Shown here piece by piece: positions 63,516 to 64,000 of a DNA stretch of 64,000 nt. The stretch spans positions 5,375,356 to 5,439,355 of the forward strand of contig CM035359.1 in the NCBI GenBank assembly GCA_020137815.1, read 5' to 3'. The notes beneath the pieces were generated by a model. It did not search any database and had not been told where the DNA came from. It saw only the letters and a list, made by a program, of their open reading frames with translations. This DNA comes from Hormiphora californensis. Taxonomy: Eukaryota > Ctenophora > Tentaculata > Cydippida > Pleurobrachiidae. Both the position numbers and the translations under genes were made by a program. The first letter of the stretch is position 1, and the number at the start of each line of letters is the position of its first letter.

Positions 63516-64000
63516 CTCTTTCTAATTTATGCTAATAGGTGTGAGAGGAACACTGGCACACTGACGACTGCATCGGCCGTATCAAACGGGCAACTGTAAG
63601 ATAAACAACAATTTAGCAGTAAATACTAAGAATAGGAAGCTTTCGGCTGAACCACCACAAGGGGCTGACCAGCGAGCAATATCAGTTGTAGGTGTTCTGT
63701 GGCTTCACTAAAACCTTCCAAACAATCGTTATATGGGAGGGGTAGGCAGGAGCAATAAGCATAATTGTGTACCGCACTAGACAGATGTATAGACAATATA
63801 CTATGGTGGACAAGTGCAGTGGCCCCCTGTGTTTTACAGACAAAAGATCTTCCTTGCAGTGGCATCCTGTTGTAGATATACAACTCATACACGTAGAGAG
63901 CTGCAACCTATTATAGGGAATTACATATAGTTTGTATGCGATAAGCAAGACTGAGAGATGGCATAAATTGAACTCATATATGATATGGTAGATAGGTTAG
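63513..64000. other. Intergenic, nothing recognised
   Basis: Two overlapping minus-strand ORFs (63626-63892, 63682-63948) have no recognisable domain or splice support. Confidence 0.4.

Overview
The window is animal (metazoan) nuclear DNA. Protein-coding segments are short exons with GT-AG introns whose reading phases join correctly. The families are animal ones: a PPEF-type phosphatase, a PA-TM-RING ubiquitin ligase, an SDR16C-like dehydrogenase and a sushi-domain secreted protein. The rest is dominated by transposons, foldback elements, (CT/GA)n microsatellites and one large tandem array. A marine invertebrate, possibly a sponge or another non-bilaterian, would fit, but nothing in the window fixes the phylum.

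Layout. 1-4.1 kb: minus-strand 5' half of a PPEF-like phosphatase gene, with a hAT-like foldback element in one intron. 4.2-12.7 kb: inverted-repeat elements, two near-identical 2.3-kb blocks (5.3-7.7 and 10.1-12.4 kb) full of hairpins, and between them exon candidates of an unrecognised minus-strand gene. 13.1-19.1 kb: an intact two-ORF LINE (minus; ORF1 with a PHD finger, ORF2 with endonuclease and reverse transcriptase) abutting a 5'-truncated LINE on the plus strand; telomere-like GGGTTA repeats lie on both sides. 21.4-22.7 kb: minus-strand secreted sushi-domain protein (5' part). 23.8-31.2 kb: about 21 copies of a ~345-bp satellite. 31.2-50.6 kb: plus-strand PA-TM-RING E3 ligase gene, nine recognisable exons, its introns packed with elements (hAT MITE, pogo/Tigger-like MITEs, a 2.8-kb TTAA-flanked element carrying about 20 copies of an 18-bp motif, a 3.2-kb hAT-like element). 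52.0-57.4 kb: plus-strand membrane-anchored short-chain dehydrogenase with two alternative-looking last exons. 58.5-63.1 kb: complete seven-exon minus-strand gene for an undescribed cysteine-pair-rich single-pass membrane protein, whose introns hold two mariner-like MITEs and two Helitron-like copies.

The genes do not form an obvious pathway. The strongest candidates for something new are the motif-dense element at 42.3-45.1 kb, the Cys-rich membrane protein, and the SDR gene with duplicated terminal exons, one of which runs into a Cys-coding minisatellite. Differences between the two 2.3-kb blocks and between satellite copies are mostly single-base indels, which suggests that part of this sequence is unpolished long-read assembly. 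Exon joins were made by eye from splice consensus and phase and have not been checked against transcripts.
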